Shown piece by piece: positions 49,239 through 58,451 of a stretch of DNA of 64,000 bases; position 1 is the first letter of the stretch, and the number at the start of each line of letters is the position of its first letter. A model generated the notes under the pieces. That model ran no database searches. It saw only the letters and a program-made list of their open reading frames with translations, and had not been told where the DNA came from. The translations under genes were made by a program, and so were the position numbers. This DNA comes from Gemmobacter sp. 24YEA27. Lineage in GTDB: Bacteria > Pseudomonadota > Alphaproteobacteria > Rhodobacterales > Rhodobacteraceae. The DNA lies in contig NZ_JASJPW010000001.1 in the NCBI RefSeq assembly GCF_030052995.1, positions 2,966,001 to 3,030,000 on the forward strand, given 5' to 3'.

Positions 49239-50098
49239 GCCGTGAGGCCCTCCCCGGCAAGCGCCCATTCGCGACGGATGAAAGCCGCACTATCGGCAAA
49301 AAGCGTATCGAGATCGTCAAACAGATCGCGCCAGACCCGGGTCGCTCCGGCCAGTTCCGGCAAAGCGCGGCCAAAGGCCTCGACCGTCAGCCAGCCGTCA
49401 TAGTTGCAGCGGCGCAGGGCCTGGAAATGCGCCCGGAACGGCACATGTCCGGTGCCAGGCACGCCGCGGTCATTTTCCGAGACATGGAAGTGGTTGATTT
49501 CGCGGTGATACCGCTCATAGGTCGCGGGCGCGTCCTTTTCCTCGATATTGGCGTGGAAGGTGTCGAACATATAGCCGTAATTCGGGTGATCCACCTCGTG
49601 GAAGATACGCGAGGCCTCGGCCATGGTGGACATCATATAGCATTCAAAGCGGTTCACCGCCTCGGCGGACACCCTGATGCCGGCGTCGCCCGCATAATCG
49701 GCCAGCGCCCGCATGGCGTCCACACAATGGCCGCGCTCGGTGTCGGTCGGGCCAAGGCCGGTAAAGACCCCGACCGGCGAATGCAGCGGGCCTGCGATGA
49801 TCTCGCCGCCCATCGCATGGGTGCAATCAACGATCCAGCGGTGATGATCGCGGGCCCTGGCGCGAATGGCGGGATCGGGGCTGACCGGGTTCGCCTCGGG
49901 CGTGGCCACGGCGGCGGCCCCGGGCGTGATGCCGAGATCGGCAAGGATGCGCCCGATGTCACGATACTGCGCCGGATTTCCCGAAAAAACCGGGATCTCC
50001 AGCGCGTCATAGCCATGCGCCTTCAGCCGCGCCAGCTGCGGCGCATGGGCCGGGGTGATCCCGGCCCCGATCACCAGCAGATTGAAGGCAAGCTTCAT
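49235..50098 (-). CDS. Sugar (ketose) 3-epimerase of the D-tagatose 3-epimerase / TIM-barrel AP-endonuclease-2 family
   Basis: A 287-residue TIM barrel. The metal- and substrate-binding set of D-tagatose/D-allulose 3-epimerases is present in order: Glu in VSAEAVNRFE, Asp in YMFDTFHAN, His in INHFHVSENDRG and Glu in LTVEAFG. It would interconvert a free ketose with its C3 epimer. First gene of a five-gene operon with an ABC importer, with AraC divergent, so it likely acts on the imported sugar. The exact sugar is unknown. Confidence 0.87.
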   Translation of the reverse strand: MKLAFNLLVIGAGITPAHAPQLARLKAHGYDALEIPVFSGNPAQYRDIGRILADLGITPGAAAVATPEANPVSPDPAIRARARDHHRWIVDCTHAMGGEIIAGPLHSPVGVFTGLGPTDTERGHCVDAMRALADYAGDAGIRVSAEAVNRFECYMMSTMAEASRIFHEVDHPNYGYMFDTFHANIEEKDAPATYERYHREINHFHVSENDRGVPGTGHVPFRAHFQALRRCNYDGWLTVEAFGRALPELAGATRVWRDLFDDLDTLFADSAAFIRREWALAGEGLTA

Positions 50099-50209
50099 CG
50101 TCAACTCCTCTTCCCGGCAGCCAAGGTGACAGACTTGACAGAAGCTGACTTGCACGGATGATCACTGGTAAAAATCTTAAGTCATATTTCTGCGGGGAGG
50201 CGGAACGCC

Positions 50210-51253
50210 ATGAATGAGATCAGCCCGTTCCGGGAGGTGCCGCTTTGCGAAAACCGCCGTCCAACCGTGTTTCGCCAGCCGGATTCGATGATGTATGCCG
50301 ATAATTGCCGCGAATTGCAGGCCGCCGCGCGCCGGGGCGAATGCGAGCTGCATGCCTGGACCCGTGGCAGCTATCCCGGCACGGGGCTCGGGGATCTTCT
50401 GCCCGGGATCTGCACGGTCGGCTTCTGGGATGCCAGGCACAATCAGACCTGGGGCCTCGCGCGGCATTGCAATGAAGGGTTCAAGATTGCCTGGCTGGCC
50501 CGCGGGCGGCTGGATCTGGTGGTCGACGACAGAAGTTACGATCTGCGGCAAGGCCAGTTCATCGTGATCCGGCCCTGGCAGCAGCACGCCATCGGCGCGC
50601 CGCAAGTCGGTGCCAGTCGCCTCGTATGGATCCTGCTGGATGCCGGTTTGCGCCGCCCGTCCGAGCAATGGCACTGGCCGGGCTGGATGCTGTTTTCCGA
50701 CGCAGAAGCCCATCACCTTGGCCAGCTTCTGACCCAGAACATGCGGCCGGTCTGGGATGGCAATCCCGACCTCGCGCGCGGGTTTGAGGCCCTGCCGCAG
50801 ATCCTGACCACCCGCAGCCCCGAAGAAGGCGAAAGCCGGCTGAAGCTTGCGATCAACGCCGTGATGCTGTCCCTGATCGAGCGGATGGCCGCGCAATCTC
50901 CGGAACTGGACCCGCAGCTTTCCACATCACAGCATACGGTGGCGATCTTTTTGCGCCGCCTGCCCGATGCTCTGGCCGAAGACTGGACGCTGGATGGCAT
51001 GGCCGAGGAATGCGGCCTGTCGCGCACCCGCTTTGCCGATCTGTGCCGCCAGCTGACCAACAGGACCCCGCGCCAGTATCTGCAGCATCTGCGGCTGGAC
51101 CATGCGCGGGGCCTCTTGTCCGGGAACTATCCCGCCAGCGTCACCGATATCGCCTTTGCCTGCGGGTTCAATTCCAGCCAGTATTTCTCGAACGCCTATC
51201 GCAAGCGGTTTGGCGAGGCGCCCCGGAATACCGGGCAGGTGGCGGCGCAATGA
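50210..51253 (+). CDS. AraC-family transcriptional activator, divergent to the ketose operon
   Basis: A 347-residue protein: an N-terminal cupin-like sugar-sensing domain (about 60-170, with VVDDRSYDLRQGQFIVIRPWQQH) and two C-terminal helix-turn-helix motifs (about 255-340, MAEECGLSRTRFADLCRQLT and ITDIAFACGFNSSQYFSNAY-like). GGGGAGG precedes the ATG. The 111-base gap to the epimerase gene must hold both promoters, so it probably activates the importer operon in response to its sugar. Confidence 0.9.
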   Translation: MNEISPFREVPLCENRRPTVFRQPDSMMYADNCRELQAAARRGECELHAWTRGSYPGTGLGDLLPGICTVGFWDARHNQTWGLARHCNEGFKIAWLARGRLDLVVDDRSYDLRQGQFIVIRPWQQHAIGAPQVGASRLVWILLDAGLRRPSEQWHWPGWMLFSDAEAHHLGQLLTQNMRPVWDGNPDLARGFEALPQILTTRSPEEGESRLKLAINAVMLSLIERMAAQSPELDPQLSTSQHTVAIFLRRLPDALAEDWTLDGMAEECGLSRTRFADLCRQLTNRTPRQYLQHLRLDHARGLLSGNYPASVTDIAFACGFNSSQYFSNAYRKRFGEAPRNTGQVAAQ

Positions 51254-51598
51254 GGCCGGCCATGTACGCCCGTGTAAGTCCATGTAGACCACGCCTTTGC
51301 CGCAATTCTTTTGAAAGGGTCGGCGAGCATTTGCGATGAGCGCTGGTATCTGCCCGTCAGACCAGCCACCGCTGATGTGAGGTCAGGACGGTGACTTTCG
51401 CGGCGTCACCACCGATCAGCCTCATGCGGCGACACCCCCTGCAAAGCGTCGCTGTAACGACCAACGGCGCCGGGCCATCGCATCACGCGGTGCCTTCCTT
51501 CTGGGGGCGCCGGTCACTTCGTCGGCGAGCCTGCCCCTCCCTTGGGCGCAGATATAGCAGCTGACTGCGGCAAATGGGGCAAATGGGGCAACGGGCCG
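51254..51598. other. Intergenic region, no gene recognised
   Basis: Convergent gap after the AraC gene. It contains a doubled AAATGGGGC (about 51570-51590) near the MFS stop but no recognisable coding frame. Confidence 0.45.
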
Positions 51599-52855
51599 TC
51601 AGCGCCTGCCGGGCTCTGGCGGGACGGCTTTCGCCAGCAGCACGGGTGACAGAAAACCCGCCAGTGCCACCAGTCCGCTGACCACGCCCATCGCCACAAA
51701 AAGCCAGCGGATGCCGATCATCTCACCCACCGGCGTGGCGATGGCAAGGCCGACCGGGGCGGCAAGCCCCATCATCGTCGCCATCAGCGACAGGGCGCGG
51801 CCCTGCAGATGGTTCGGGACCCGGGTCTGGATCAGGACGGTCAGCGGCGCATTCCCCAGAATGAAGGCCAGGCTGCTGACGACCCAGAACACCACTGCCA
51901 GCCAGAGCATCGTCCCCGGCATAAGCGCGGCCAGCGCGAAGGCAAAGCAGGACAGCGCAAACCCCCAGAGGATCCACAGCACCAGCCGTTTCGGAGCCAG
52001 CGCGGTTACGATGATGCCGCCAAGGATCATGCCCGCACCGCCCAGACCCTCGATCACCGCGACCTCTGTCGGGCCGCCGCCGAAATGCTCTTTCACCAGC
52101 AAGGGCACCAGCGTGAAGGAGGGCATCAGCACCAGAACCACCGCCGTCAGCAAAAGATAGACCCGCCACAACACGGCATCACCCCTCACCAGCGTCACGC
52201 CCTCACGGAACTCCGCCCAGAGGCTGCTGCGCTGGTCTTTCCGCATACGGGCCTGCGGGATCGCATAGATCAGCAGCGGCACAATGCCCAGAACGGCGGT
52301 GACAACGTCGATGGACAGCGCATAACCGATAGGCATGACGCTGATCGCCAGCGCTCCCAAAGGCGCGGCGGCGATGGTGATGATCCCCATCAGCGTCTGG
52401 TTCAGCCCCGCCGCGCGCGGCAAAAAACTGACCGGAACCAGCATTGCCGTGCTCGCCGCCGCCGCCGGCTGCTGAAAGGCCTGCATCGCACTGCGGATGA
52501 ACATCATGGTGTAGATGTGCCAGAGCTCGATCCGCGCGCTCAGGAACAATGCGATCAGCACCAGCATGCACAGGGCACTGACCAGATCGGCGACGATCAT
52601 GATCAGGCGGCGACTGTAGCGATCCGCGAGCGTTCCGCCCAGCGGCCCCAGCAATGCCTGCGGCAACAGCGCGACCAACCCCGCCAGGGCCAGCGCCGAG
52701 ACAGAGCCCGTGCTGTCGGTGATCCACCAGATCAGCACAAATTGCGTCATGGCAGAGCCGATCAGCGAGGCTGCCTGCCCGCCGAAGATCGCCCAGAACC
52801 GCCATTCCCAGCCGGGGCCGGGATCGCGGGCGGCGCTCAGACCTGTATCCGTCAT
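51599..52855 (-). CDS. MFS transporter (DHA3-type drug/siderophore exporter)
   Basis: A 418-residue, 12-helix major facilitator. The loop 2-3 motif reads GGTLADRYSRRLIMI, typical of the DHA3 (macrolide/enterobactin exporter) group, and the central loop carries REGVTLVRGDAVLW. I use the ATG at 52855 (MTDTGLS). It has no partner gene in the same direction, and the CMD gene on the other side is divergent. Substrate unknown. Confidence 0.87.
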   Translation of the reverse strand: MTDTGLSAARDPGPGWEWRFWAIFGGQAASLIGSAMTQFVLIWWITDSTGSVSALALAGLVALLPQALLGPLGGTLADRYSRRLIMIVADLVSALCMLVLIALFLSARIELWHIYTMMFIRSAMQAFQQPAAAASTAMLVPVSFLPRAAGLNQTLMGIITIAAAPLGALAISVMPIGYALSIDVVTAVLGIVPLLIYAIPQARMRKDQRSSLWAEFREGVTLVRGDAVLWRVYLLLTAVVLVLMPSFTLVPLLVKEHFGGGPTEVAVIEGLGGAGMILGGIIVTALAPKRLVLWILWGFALSCFAFALAALMPGTMLWLAVVFWVVSSLAFILGNAPLTVLIQTRVPNHLQGRALSLMATMMGLAAPVGLAIATPVGEMIGIRWLFVAMGVVSGLVALAGFLSPVLLAKAVPPEPGRR

Positions 52856-53004
52856 GGCTGCGCCCCGCCTGGTCCCGACATAAGCAAACTCCCTCACGGC
52901 ATTTAGTCAGCAACCCACCGTCGCTGACGCATAACGATGGCTGGGATATCCCGCAGGCGCATCAGGTACCGAAAACCTGATCTCCGGAAAAAATCCTCAC
53001 TCCA

Positions 53005-53031
53005 TGTCACATTCCGCTATGCTGCCTCGTC
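53005..53031 (+). promoter_or_regulatory. Predicted ECF41 sigma-factor promoter
   Basis: TGTCACA (53005-53011), exactly 16 bases, then CGTC (53028-53031). This matches the target motif known for ECF41-group sigma factors. It lies 32 bases before the CMD gene, whose downstream neighbour is an ECF41 sigma factor, so the operon is probably self-activated. Confidence 0.82.
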
Positions 53032-53062
53032 ATGCAGGTATCTGATCAAAAAGGAGAGACCG

Positions 53063-53536
53063 ATGATACCCCGCATGACCGATTACTTCAAACGCGCCGA
53101 AGCCGGGTTCAGGCCGCTCTACGCGCTGGAAGCCGCGCTGAAGTCCGGCCCGCTGGAGGCGCCGCTCCTGCATCTGATCAAACTGCGCGCCAGCCAGATC
53201 AACGGCTGCGCCTTTTGCATCCACATGCACACGGCCGAGGCGCTGAGAGACGGCGAGACGTCGCTGCGCCTGCATATGCTGGTCGCATGGCGCGAAAGCC
53301 CGCTCTATTCTCCGCGCGAACGCGCAGCCCTCGCCTGGACCGAAGCGCTGACGCTGCTGGCTGAAACCGGGGCGCCGGATGCCGACTGGGAGGCGGTGAA
53401 GGCCGCTTTCAACGAAGATGAGCGCGCCTGGCTGTCGATGGCCGTCGCCGCGATCAATATGTGGAACCGGGTGCAGGTCGGCTTCCGCGCCGCCCATCCG
53501 ACTGAACTGCCCGGCGAACAGAGCCATGCCGCCTGA
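53063..53536 (+). CDS. Carboxymuconolactone decarboxylase (CMD/AhpD-like) family protein
   Basis: A 157-residue, all-helical protein with the AhpD-type redox motif C49-A-F-C52 plus H56 (NGCAFCIHMH) and WTEALTLL, as in alkylhydroperoxidase-like CMD proteins. AAGGAGAG lies upstream. It overlaps the start of the ECF41 gene by 11 bases and has an ECF41-type promoter. CMD genes are the commonest partners of ECF41 factors; a role in redox or oxidative chemistry is inferred. Confidence 0.9.
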   Translation: MIPRMTDYFKRAEAGFRPLYALEAALKSGPLEAPLLHLIKLRASQINGCAFCIHMHTAEALRDGETSLRLHMLVAWRESPLYSPRERAALAWTEALTLLAETGAPDADWEAVKAAFNEDERAWLSMAVAAINMWNRVQVGFRAAHPTELPGEQSHAA

Positions 53537-54380
53537 TCGCCACACCGAAATCTTCGAGACGCAGTGGCCCCGGCTGCTGCGTCTTGGCTACCGTATGCTC
53601 GGCTCGCGCCATGATGCCGAGGATGTGGTGCAGGAAGCATATCTGCGCTGGCACCACAGCGATCAGGGGGCAGTGCTTGAACCCGCTGCCTGGCTGACCC
53701 GGGTGGTGTCGCGCCTCTGCCTTGACCAGATGAAATCCGCCCGCGCCCGGCGCGAGGCCTATCCAGGCACCTGGCTGCCGGAGCCGCTGATCGAGCCGGA
53801 GGAGGACGCGATGCGCCCCGACAATCTGACGCTGACCCTGATGATGGCGCTGGAGCGGCTCTCCCCGCTGGAGCGCGCGGCGTTCCTGCTGCATGACGTC
53901 TTTGGCCAGCCCCTCGAAGAGATCGCCACCACAATCGGGCGCAGCCCCGCCGCCACGCGCCAGCTGGCAAGCCGGGCACGGGCGCATGTGAAACTCGACC
54001 GGCCCCGACAGGAGATCCCACGCGAAAGGCGCGATAGCCTGGCCCGCGCCTTCTTTGACGCCTGCCTGTCGGGCGATGCCGAAAGACTTGGCGCGATGCT
54101 GGCAAGCGATGTCAGCGTGCAATCCGACGGCGGCGGCAAGATCCGCGCCTTCGACATCATCCGGGGCAGCGACCGGGTCAGACGGCTGTTCCAGGGCATC
54201 ACGCGAAAGTTCGGCCCGATCGAGCTGTTGCGGATGGTCAGCATCGACGGATTGCCGGGCTACCTCACCCGCGTCGGCGGCATCTTGCAGACCACCGCGC
54301 TGGAATTCGACGGCGAGCGTATCGCCAATATCTATATCACCCGCAACCCCGACAAACTCGACGGGATTGCGCTGCACTGA
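53526..54380 (+). CDS. ECF41-group RNA polymerase sigma factor with C-terminal SnoaL-like domain (SigJ-like)
   Basis: A 284-residue sigma factor. Sigma-2 (about 8-72, RLGYRMLGSRHDAEDVVQEAYLRW) and sigma-4 (about 105-150, RLSPLERAAFLLHDVFGQPLEEIA) are followed by a SnoaL-like domain (about 165-280). The ECF41 hallmarks are all present: the linker motif WLPEPL, DGGGK in the extension and NPDKL at the extreme C-terminus. In this group the fused domain replaces a separate anti-sigma factor. It overlaps the CMD gene and should recognise the promoter at 53005-53031. Confidence 0.92.
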   Translation: MPPDRHTEIFETQWPRLLRLGYRMLGSRHDAEDVVQEAYLRWHHSDQGAVLEPAAWLTRVVSRLCLDQMKSARARREAYPGTWLPEPLIEPEEDAMRPDNLTLTLMMALERLSPLERAAFLLHDVFGQPLEEIATTIGRSPAATRQLASRARAHVKLDRPRQEIPRERRDSLARAFFDACLSGDAERLGAMLASDVSVQSDGGGKIRAFDIIRGSDRVRRLFQGITRKFGPIELLRMVSIDGLPGYLTRVGGILQTTALEFDGERIANIYITRNPDKLDGIALH

Positions 54381-54410
54381 CGGGATACGGCTCCGGTCTC
54401 CGGATCTGTC

Positions 54411-55418
54411 TCACCAGGTCAGGCAGATCTTGCCAAAATGCCGGCCCGCCTGCTGCCAGGCGAAGGCCCCGGCGATCTCTTCCAGCTTCAGGCTGCGGTC
54501 AATCACCGGCCGCCAGCTGAACGCCTCCAGCGCGCGGACCATGTCGCGCTGGTCTTCGCGGCTGCCGACGATCAGGCCTTGCAGCTTTTGCTGCCGCGCC
54601 ATCAGTTCCACCGTCGCCACTTCGCCGGAATACCCGGTCAGCACGCCGATCAGGGCAATATGGCCGCCCACCCGACAGGACCGGATCGACTGGGTCAATG
54701 TGGCCGGGCCGCCGACCTCGATCACGATATCCGCGCCGCGCCCGGCTGTGGCTTCCATCACCGCCACGCTCCAGTCGGGGTTTGCGACATAGTCAATGAC
54801 CGCATCGGCCCCGAGATCGCGCAGACGTTCCGCCTTGGCAGCGTCTGAGGTGGTGGCGATCACCCGTGCGCCCATCGATCTGGCCATTTGCAGCGCGAGG
54901 ATCGAAACGCCGCCGCTGCCCAAAACCAGCACGGTATCGCCCGCTTTGATCCGGCCATCGACCACCAGCGCCCGCCAGGCGGTCAGGCCCGCCGTGGTCA
55001 GCGTCGCCGCTTCGGCATGGCTGTAGCCTTTGGGGGCATGGGTGAAGGCGCTTGCCGGCAGCGTCACGCTTTCGCGGGCAAAGCCATCAATACCATCCCC
55101 GGGGACCGTGGCAAAGCTGCCGGGCATGTCACGGCCCGATTGCCACTCGGGAAAGAAGCAGGAGACCACCGCATCGCCCGGCGCGAATTCGGTGACATCT
55201 GCGCCAATGGCCGTCACGACGCCCGCGCCATCCGCCATCGGGATCAGGGCGCCATCTGCCTTGCGCGGCCGGGTCACCACCAACAGATCATGGTAATTGA
55301 GCGAGCTCGCATGCAGGCGCACGGTGATCTCGCCGACACCCGGCGCGGCAGGTTCGGGCAGATCGACCAGCCGCAGATTCTCAAGGCCGCCCGGAAAGGC
55401 AAGCTGTATCGCTTTCAT
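54411..55418 (-). CDS. MDR-family NAD(P)-dependent alcohol dehydrogenase/quinone oxidoreductase, zinc-independent type
   Basis: A 335-residue medium-chain reductase: an N-terminal GroES-like domain (SSLNYHDLLVV, ADGAGVVTAIG) and a Rossmann domain with VLGSGGVSILALQMARSMGARVIATTSD. Structural-zinc cysteines and the catalytic Cys/His pair of true alcohol dehydrogenases are absent. The start at 55418 fits family length. It is divergent from an HxlR regulator, the usual arrangement for electrophile-responsive reductases. Confidence 0.9.
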   Translation of the reverse strand: MKAIQLAFPGGLENLRLVDLPEPAAPGVGEITVRLHASSLNYHDLLVVTRPRKADGALIPMADGAGVVTAIGADVTEFAPGDAVVSCFFPEWQSGRDMPGSFATVPGDGIDGFARESVTLPASAFTHAPKGYSHAEAATLTTAGLTAWRALVVDGRIKAGDTVLVLGSGGVSILALQMARSMGARVIATTSDAAKAERLRDLGADAVIDYVANPDWSVAVMEATAGRGADIVIEVGGPATLTQSIRSCRVGGHIALIGVLTGYSGEVATVELMARQQKLQGLIVGSREDQRDMVRALEAFSWRPVIDRSLKLEEIAGAFAWQQAGRHFGKICLTW

Positions 55419-55519
55419 AAAACTCACTCCGGTTTGGGGCGGCCTTTGTGACCCTGCCATTGCCCGACAGACTAAAGCGTTGTAGTCAATTCTCGCAAGA
55501 ACGCACAAATTTCGCATAT

Positions 55520-55537
55520 ACTTACAAAAATGTAAGT
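55520..55537. promoter_or_regulatory. Palindromic HxlR operator
   Basis: ACTTACA, four A, TGTAAGT: a perfect 7-bp inverted repeat in the divergent gap, 20 bases before the HxlR ATG. It resembles operators of YtfH/HxlR-type repressors and could control both genes. Confidence 0.75.
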
Positions 55538-55557
55538 TATGGACGACTGAGGGAAAG

Positions 55558-55908
55558 ATGCGCAGGCTGAACAGCAAAAGCGGTTGTGCGGTTGAGGTGA
55601 CGCTTTCTGTTATGGGCGGCACCTGGAAGCCGATCATCCTGTTCCATCTCTTGCGCGGCCGCATGCGCTTCAGCGATCTGGGGCGGGCGATCCCGTCTGT
55701 CACCCAGCGGATGCTGACCCTGCAGCTGCGCGAGCTGGAAGAGGCTGCGATCATCACCCGCACCGTCTATCCCGAGGTACCGCCACGGGTGGAATACGAC
55801 CTCACGCCCCTTGGCCAGACGCTGGAGCCGATCCTTGTCTCGATGCGGGACTGGGGGCAGACCTACACCGGCGCGGCGCCGGTGTCAGACCCATGCACGA
55901 CCGCCTGA
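55558..55908 (+). CDS. HxlR-family transcriptional regulator
   Basis: A 116-residue winged-helix regulator: GCAVEVTLSVMGGTWKPIIL with the conserved redox-sensitive Cys10, RFSDLGRAIPSVTQRMLTLQLRELE as the DNA-binding helices and VEYDLTPLG. It controls the divergent MDR oxidoreductase by position. Its stop codon coincides with the edge of the IS3 remnant, so the last few residues (SDPCTTA) may not be original. Confidence 0.88.
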   Translation: MRRLNSKSGCAVEVTLSVMGGTWKPIILFHLLRGRMRFSDLGRAIPSVTQRMLTLQLRELEEAAIITRTVYPEVPPRVEYDLTPLGQTLEPILVSMRDWGQTYTGAAPVSDPCTTA

Positions 55909-57104
55909 AAGGTCGGCAGATCCGGGTTTCCTGGCCGCCTGCGCGCCTCATCTTCTGCTGCCGTTTGAACCCGGTGGGCGACAGCATTCCGTTCCTAGCA
56001 TGCCTGCGCTTTGGTTTGCAGAACATCGCGATGCAATCGAACACGTCCTGGCTGACGTTTTCTGTGGTCCGCTGGGTTCTGCGTCTGATCCGCTCTCGCC
56101 TGCGGGATTGAAAAAGCTCCCGGCGACGGCGTTGACGTGACAATTACCGCGGCGGCTCCTGAAAGGCTTGGGATCGTGGGCGCGCTGGAGCGCAGCCAAC
56201 TCCATGCTGGTGAACTGGCTGCTCTGATCGGACTGGACCTGCACGTTTCCTTGCGGCTTGCGCCGGCAGATGGCCATGAGCAGGGCCTGCAAGACCACAT
56301 CCGTTGTCTGTCGGCTTGGCATCGAGCAGCCGATCACTCGCCGGGAACAGCAGTCGATGACTACGACAGGGCAGGCAAAGCCCTCCTGAGTTCGGATGCA
56401 GGTAATGTCGGTCACGCATGCCCTCTCTGGCGCATCGACATCGAACCTCCGGTCCAGAGTGTTATCGACCACGACCGATGGTTTGCCGCCATACCTGCCG
56501 GGACGCCGCTTACAACCGATTTTCGCCTCGATCCCTGCAATCTGTACCAGCCGGGCAACCTGGTTCGGGCAAGTGCTTTCGCCTGCTCAATCAGGGCATT
56601 ATGAAGCTTGCGATAGCCGTAAACCTTGCCACTCTCGGCCCAAACCTTGTGCAGCAGTTCAGGCTGGCGCCTGTCTTCTCGGGCTCCCACCCTTATCGGA
56701 GCCTGTAGCCACGCATAGAACCCGAACATGGCGCGAGCGGAAAACTGCACCCGATGCTCGGCCACAAACGCGTGTCTCACTTTGCATCCCGCGCGAAATA
56801 CGCGGTGGCTGTTTTTAAGATGTCACGTTCCTCCGACACCCGAACCAGCGCGCGCTTCGGCCGCCTGATCTCAGCGTCTTTCTCTGTCTCGCCCGATGCC
56901 GCCTTCGTGAAATTGCGCTTCCATGCACAGAGCGAGTACTTGCTCACCCCAAGCCGCTCTGAGACCTCGCTGACCGGATAGCCCCGCTCGGTGATCTGTA
57001 CGACCGTATCGGGCTTGAAGTCGTCGCTGAAAGCGCCTGTGCCCGTCATGAGCTCCTTGCCTCAGAAATAGCAAAGAAGGCGTCCACCAACATGGGGCGA
57101 TTCA
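55909..57104 (-). mobile_element. Defective IS3-family insertion sequence (orfA and orfB remnants)
   Basis: Minus-strand order: orfA (57049-56777, ITERGYPVSEVSERLGVSKYSL), then orfB pieces: ESGKVYGYRKLHNALIEQ (near 56640), VDNTLDRRFDVDAPERACVTDIT with ACPVVVIDCCSRRVIG, SDQSSQFTSMEL (DDE-type Asp) and SRRGNCHVNAVAGSFF, ending VFDCIAMFCKPKRRHARNGMLSP. At least two frame breaks and several replaced conserved residues show it is dead. A terminal TGAATCGCCCC lies at 57104; the other end is near 55905. Confidence 0.82.
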
Positions 57105-57581
57105 CATGTTTCCACCTGTGCGGGTCGGGGGGATGCAGATGCACGGGACAAACGCTCCGGGCGGTTCGCTTTTCAGCTATGCATGACGCGCGCCAGTGTC
57201 GATATCGAGGCGCTTTATCTCGACTCCGGCCACTCTCCGGGTTCGCCCAGGCCGTCCGCCGCCCCAGGCCTGTGTCACACAGCATGGCGCGCAGACCGTC
57301 TGTCGCGGCCTCGAGAATCTGCTATCCCGCGTCGTCTTCGCCTTCGCGGCCCCCACTTCCACCCGACTGCCGAGGCTGCTCGCCGCCTGAGCCTGGCGCG
57401 CGGGAAACGGCATATCGCCCATTGAAGCAGCAGAGCGCCATAATCCAGCGGAAGGCGAGGCGAGGAAAACAGTCCGACCGCGGGACTGTTTCAGCGACCG
57501 CATAAATTTAAACCCAGGCACACCCACTCCCGACCAGTCCCGGCAGTGACCGCCGCGCAACACCTGGCAAGGCCGCAGGCC
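57105..57581. other. Region between the IS3 remnant and the GntR gene; no gene recognised
   Basis: Frames up to about 130 codons exist on both strands, but none resembles a known protein. It may be the remains of the locus the IS entered. Confidence 0.4.
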
Positions 57582-58241
57582 TCAGAATGCCCCTTCAGCA
57601 AGCGCCAGCCGCACCTGATCCATGCCCTGGCCGATATCCTGCGCAATCGCGGCGGCAAGGGCCTCGGCATTGCCCGCCTCCATCGCCGCCAGCGCCTCGA
57701 CATGCTGATCCGGCAGCCCTGCCCCTCCAAGCCGCCCCATCACGAGACGCAGGGACGGCCCGGCCCGCAGCCACAGGGATTGCGCGATATCCAGCAGCAC
57801 CGGCGCATCCGCCGCCTCGTAAAGCGCGAAATGGAAGGCATGGTTGAACCGCAGATAGGCGGCGATATCGCCCTCGCTGATCGCGGTGTTGATGCGGTCG
57901 TCCAAAAGCCGCAACCGCCGGATCAGCGCCGGTTCCATCGCCCGCATCGCAAGCCGCGCCAGCTGCGGCTCAATCGCAAAACGCGCCCAGCCCAGCTGAT
58001 CAAGCACCGATTCCGTCATCTGCGGCACCGAGACCCGACGATTGCCCTGGGGCATCAGCGCGCCTTCGGCCGCGAGCCGCCGGATCGCCTCGCGCACCGG
58101 TGTCATGCCGGCGTCAAGTTCGCCGATCAGCCCCTGGATTGTCACCGGCTGCCCCGGCGCCAGCGCGCCAAAGAGGATCATGTCGCGCAGCCGCGAATAG
58201 GTGACCTCATGGGTCGGGATCTTGCGGCTATCTGCATCCAT
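57582..58241 (-). CDS. GntR-family transcriptional regulator (FadR/FCD subfamily)
   Basis: A 219-residue protein: an N-terminal winged helix (about 8-70, with MTPVREAIRRLAAEGAL) and an FCD effector domain (about 80-210) with metal-ligand residues in RFNHAFHFALYEA and DQHVEALAAMEAGN. The start MDADSRKI (58241) is preferred because the longer frame adds an atypical tail. No obvious target gene lies next to it. Confidence 0.9.
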   Translation of the reverse strand: MDADSRKIPTHEVTYSRLRDMILFGALAPGQPVTIQGLIGELDAGMTPVREAIRRLAAEGALMPQGNRRVSVPQMTESVLDQLGWARFAIEPQLARLAMRAMEPALIRRLRLLDDRINTAISEGDIAAYLRFNHAFHFALYEAADAPVLLDIAQSLWLRAGPSLRLVMGRLGGAGLPDQHVEALAAMEAGNAEALAAAIAQDIGQGMDQVRLALAEGAF

Positions 58242-58451
58242 CTCGGTCAATCCGGCCCTGAAATCCCCGGCATTGCACCGGAGCCGCACCCATCAACCCA
58301 CCCCATGGCGGCCTCCCCGGCGACTGAGGCAGAGTTATGACCAGCCGCCAGGCCCGGATCAAGTGTAACAGGCATGAAACCTGAGCCTGCGTGACAAAAC
58401 ACGCAGCTTTCCCGCCCCGGGCGCGGCCCAGATGCCGCCTCGGGCCTCTGG

